From NCBI GenBank assembly GCA_044359885.1, contig JBIKLI010000209.1, forward strand, positions 1 to 7,820: a stretch of 7,820 nt of DNA, given 5' to 3'. The stretch comes from CAIOSQ01 sp044359885 (lineage in GTDB: Bacteria; Pseudomonadota; Alphaproteobacteria; CACIAM-22H2). The position numbers and the translations under genes are program-made. Below are positions 5,514 to 7,820 of this stretch, in pieces. The notes under the pieces were generated by a model. It saw nothing but the letters and a program-made list of their open reading frames with translations, did no database searches and had not been told where the DNA came from. Position 1 is the stretch's first letter. Each line of letters opens with the position of its first letter.

Positions 5514-6932
5514 ATGGCCCGCTTCGCCGCGCTGCCCGTCAGCTACGCCGTCGCCGGCCGCCGCGTCCTGCTGGTCGGCGACGGCGCGCGCGCCCTGCAG
5601 AAGGCGCAATTCCTGCAGCGCAGCGCGGCCGCCCCGGCGCTGTTCGCGCCGGACGGCGACGACGCGCTGGCCGGACTGGCCGCCGCGGCGGGCTGGAGCT
5701 TCGCCGCGCGGCTGCCGGCGGCGGCGGATTTCGACGGCTGCGTCCTCGCCTTCGTGGGCAGCGACGACCCCGCGCGGGCCGCCGCGATGGCGTCGCTGGC
5801 GCGCGCCTGCCGCGTGCCCGTGAACGTCGTCGACGATCCCGCGCTGTCCGACTTCGCCGTGCCGGCGATCGTCGACCGCGCGCCGGTCGCCATCGCCATC
5901 TCGACCGACGGCGCCGCGCCGGTCCTGGCGCAGCGGATCCGCGCCGCGATCGAGCGTCTGCTGCCGCCCGGGCTGGGCCGCGTCGCCGAACTCGCCGCCG
6001 GGCTGCGCGCGACGGTGCGCGCAAGGCTGGCCGATGCCGGCGCGCGGCGCGACTACTGGGCGGCGCTGTTCGACGGTCCGGCGGCAGAGGCGGCGCTGGC
6101 CGGCGATGCGGCGCTGGCGCGTCGCCATGCGCTGCGCGCACTGGACGGCGCGGCCGGCGCGCGGCGCGCCGGCAAGGTGTTCCTGGTCGGCGCGGGACCG
6201 GGTGCCGCAGATCTGCTGACGCTGCGCGCGCAGCGCCTGCTGCAGGAGGCGGACATCGTCGTCCACGACGATCTGGTGCCGGCCGGCGTCGTCGAGATGG
6301 GCCGGCGCGACGCGCGATATATCCCCGTGGGCAAGCGCAAGGGCCGCCATGGCACGACGCAGGCGGCGATCAACGACCTGCTGGTGTCGCTGGCGCGCGA
6401 CGGTGCGCGGGTCGTCCGGCTGAAATCCGGCGACCCGGCGATCTTTGGACGCGCCGGCGAGGAACTGGCGGCGCTGCGCGCGGCCGGGATCGACGCCGAG
6501 CTGGTGCCCGGGGTCACCGCGGCGCTGGCCGCCGCCGCCGATCTGGGCGTCTCGCTGACCCGGCGCGGGACCTCGGCGCAGCTGATCTTCGTCACCGGGC
6601 ACGACGCCGCCGGCGCGACGCCCGCTGGCTGGGCGGCCCAGGTCGCCGCCGGCGCCACGGTCGCGCTCTACATGGGCCGCAGCGTCGCCGATCGCGTCGC
6701 CGCGATGCTGCTGGCGGCCGGTGCCGCCCCGGATCTGCCGGCGATCGCGGTCGAGAACGCCGGCCGCGCGGATCGCCGCGTCCTCGCGGGCTGCCTGCGC
6801 GATCTGGGCGGCCTCGCCGGACGCGCGGATGTCGACGGCCCGGTCCTGATCCTTGCCGGCGCCGCGCTGGACGCGGCTGATCTGGCGGCGGCGGAGAGCC
6901 TGGCGTCGCGCCAGGACCGCCGCGTGGCCTGA
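5514..6932 (+). CDS. cysG: Siroheme synthase CysG (uroporphyrinogen III methyltransferase / precorrin-2 dehydrogenase / ferrochelatase)
   Basis: This 472-aa fusion makes siroheme from uroporphyrinogen III by two SAM methylations, NAD-dependent oxidation and iron insertion (E. coli CysG is 457 aa). The N-terminal dehydrogenase/chelatase module spans about 1-150. It has a Rossmann motif VGDGARA (21-27), NVVDD (104-108) with D107 aligned to catalytic Asp104 of the enteric enzyme, and VPAIVDR and AISTDGAAPVLA (128-139). T131 stands where the enteric enzyme has phosphoserine 128. The methyltransferase module spans about 220-455. It has VGAGPGAADLLTLRA (225-239), VHDDLV with D252 matching Asp248, VGKRKG with K274 matching Lys270, RLKSGDPAIFGRAGEE (302-317), VPGVTAA, FVTGH and ALYMG with M387 matching Met382. 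The order of modules is the normal one. The Rossmann stretch is somewhat degenerate, with Asp in the middle Gly position. The gene lies 15 bp after the unknown gene and 12 bp before the DUF2849 gene. Its product, siroheme, is the cofactor of CysI encoded just downstream. Confidence 0.96.
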   Translation: MARFAALPVSYAVAGRRVLLVGDGARALQKAQFLQRSAAAPALFAPDGDDALAGLAAAAGWSFAARLPAAADFDGCVLAFVGSDDPARAAAMASLARACRVPVNVVDDPALSDFAVPAIVDRAPVAIAISTDGAAPVLAQRIRAAIERLLPPGLGRVAELAAGLRATVRARLADAGARRDYWAALFDGPAAEAALAGDAALARRHALRALDGAAGARRAGKVFLVGAGPGAADLLTLRAQRLLQEADIVVHDDLVPAGVVEMGRRDARYIPVGKRKGRHGTTQAAINDLLVSLARDGARVVRLKSGDPAIFGRAGEELAALRAAGIDAELVPGVTAALAAAADLGVSLTRRGTSAQLIFVTGHDAAGATPAGWAAQVAAGATVALYMGRSVADRVAAMLLAAGAAPDLPAIAVENAGRADRRVLAGCLRDLGGLAGRADVDGPVLILAGAALDAADLAAAESLASRQDRRVA

Positions 6933-6944
6933 GGGGAGGCACGG

Positions 6945-7262
6945 ATGGGACGCAAGCGAGAGGGTTTCGCGCCGGTGGTGGCGACCGCCAACGAGCTGCG
7001 CTCCGGCCGGGTCGTGTTCCGCGACGCGGCCGGCGCCTGGGTCCCGTCGCTCGCCGCCGCCGCGATCGCCGCCAGCGAGGCCGCCGCCGAGACCCTGCTG
7101 CGCGCGGCCCAGGACGACGCCGCGGCCGGCGACGTCATCGACCTGGCGCTGGTCGAGATCGTCCCCGGCGACGGACCACCGCGGCTCGCCAGCCTGCGCG
7201 AACGCATCCGCGCCACCGGGCCGACCGCCGGGCTGCCCGGCGACGCGCCGCCTTTCGCCTGA
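6945..7262 (+). CDS. DUF2849 domain-containing protein
   Basis: This 105-aa protein has a strong GGGGAGG ribosome-binding site 5 nt upstream of its ATG. It shows the DUF2849 pattern: an N-terminal TANELRSGRVVFRDAAGAWV (14-33), an alanine-rich helical middle (34-62), VIDLALVEI (64-72), and the closing RERIRATGPTA (85-95). Members are small, probably cytoplasmic proteins found in alphaproteobacteria between the siroheme synthase and sulfite reductase genes, as here. Their biochemical role is not established. The conserved position suggests help in sulfite reductase maturation or function, which is inference. It is separated from cysG by 12 bp and from cysI by 18 bp, so one transcript is likely. 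Confidence 0.9.
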   Translation: MGRKREGFAPVVATANELRSGRVVFRDAAGAWVPSLAAAAIAASEAAAETLLRAAQDDAAAGDVIDLALVEIVPGDGPPRLASLRERIRATGPTAGLPGDAPPFA

Positions 7263-7280
7263 CCCCTCTCGAGGCCCCGC

Positions 7281-7820
7281 ATGTATCGCTACGACCAGTT
7301 CGACGCCGCCTTCGTCCGCGAACGCGTGGCCGAATTCGCCGACCAGGTCGCACGCCGTCTGGACGGCTCGCTGACCGAGGACCAGTTCCGGCCGCTGCGG
7401 CTGATGAACGGGGTCTATCTGCAGCTGCACGCCTACATGCTGCGCGTGGCCATTCCCTACGGCACGCTGTCGTCGCGGCAGATGCGCCGGCTGGCGCGGA
7501 TCGCGCGGGTCTACGATCGCGGCTACGGCCATTTCACGACGCGGCAGAACATCCAGTTCAACTGGGTGAAGCTCGCGGACATGCCGGCGATCCTGTCGGA
7601 ACTGGCCGAGGTCGAGATGCACGCCATCCAGACCTCCGGCAACTGCATCCGCAACGTCACCGCTGACCATTTCGCAGGGGCCGCCGCCGACGAGGTCGTC
7701 GATCCAAGGCCCTATGCCGAGATCCTGCGCCAGTGGTCGTCGCTGCATCCGGAATTCAGCTTCCTGCCGCGCAAGTTCAAGGTCGCCGTCACCGGCGCGC
7801 CGAAGGACCGCGCGGCGCTG
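7281..7820 (+). CDS. cysI: Sulfite reductase hemoprotein (nitrite/sulfite reductase family), 3' part missing
   Basis: The first 180 codons are present and the frame is open at the right edge. GAGG lies 6 nt before the ATG. The protein catalyses the six-electron reduction of sulfite to sulfide on a coupled siroheme and 4Fe-4S centre in assimilatory cysteine synthesis. The visible part contains the ferredoxin-like half-domain with HFTTRQNIQFNW (84-95), then TSGNCIRNVTAD (118-129) and LPRKFKVAVTG (162-172). By alignment with E. coli CysI, R55, R124, K165 and K167 match the siroheme and sulfite contacts Arg83, Arg153, Lys215 and Lys217, so the active site looks intact as far as it can be seen. 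The cluster-binding cysteines lie beyond the window. Sulfite rather than nitrite as substrate is inferred from the cysG-DUF2849 context; nitrite reductases share this fold. The N-terminus is shorter than in E. coli, as is usual for alphaproteobacterial members. Confidence 0.93.
   Translation, partial: MYRYDQFDAAFVRERVAEFADQVARRLDGSLTEDQFRPLRLMNGVYLQLHAYMLRVAIPYGTLSSRQMRRLARIARVYDRGYGHFTTRQNIQFNWVKLADMPAILSELAEVEMHAIQTSGNCIRNVTADHFAGAAADEVVDPRPYAEILRQWSSLHPEFSFLPRKFKVAVTGAPKDRAAL

Noticed and set aside
3923..6880. Very long plus-strand open frame (985 codons)
   Set aside because: It runs antisense to the lactonase gene and out of frame through cysG. Its product is arginine/alanine/glycine-rich with no recognisable family, as expected when GC-rich codons remove stop codons from other frames.
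4968..7748. Very long minus-strand open frame (926 codons)
   Set aside because: It lies opposite the unknown gene, cysG, the DUF2849 gene and cysI, all of which show family motifs or operon spacing. Its low-complexity R/G/Q-rich product is a GC artefact.

Overview
The window reads as GC-rich chromosomal DNA with strong G/C third-position bias, probably from an alphaproteobacterium. The best taxonomic clue is the gene order at the right end: siroheme synthase cysG, then a DUF2849 gene, then the sulfite reductase hemoprotein gene cysI. This order is typical of alphaproteobacterial assimilatory sulfate-reduction loci. No genus can be named from the sequence alone. No tRNA, rRNA, CRISPR array, insertion sequence or phage gene was seen.

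Left part (1-1753, minus strand): the first 584 codons of a large RTX-type calcium-binding repeat protein. It runs off the left edge, so its C-terminus is missing. It has no signal peptide and is probably exported by a type I system. A divergent intergenic region (1754-2064) contains an AT-rich island and a perfect 7-bp inverted repeat.

Middle part: a plus-strand gamma-glutamyltransferase-family Ntn-hydrolase (2065-3654) converges, with a 16-bp gap, on a minus-strand seven-bladed beta-propeller lactonase of the 6-phosphogluconolactonase type (3671-4729). The hydrolase keeps the catalytic Thr but lacks the usual gamma-glutamyl-binding residues.

Right part (4953-7820, plus strand): a tight cluster with gaps of 12-18 bp. 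It holds an unrecognised 181-aa gene, cysG, the DUF2849 gene and the 5' 180 codons of cysI. CysG makes siroheme from uroporphyrinogen III, and siroheme is the prosthetic group of CysI, which reduces sulfite to sulfide for cysteine synthesis. The DUF2849 protein is a conserved small partner of unknown role in this pathway. The cluster and the lactonase gene diverge from a 223-bp intergenic region with a possible promoter and operator-like repeat.

No clearly novel multi-gene system is evident. The items most worth a second look are the unknown gene at the head of the cys cluster, the altered pocket of the gamma-glutamyltransferase homologue, the RTX protein's architecture, and the two inverted repeats between divergent genes. 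Because GC content is high, many long open frames on other frames are spurious, and they were left out.
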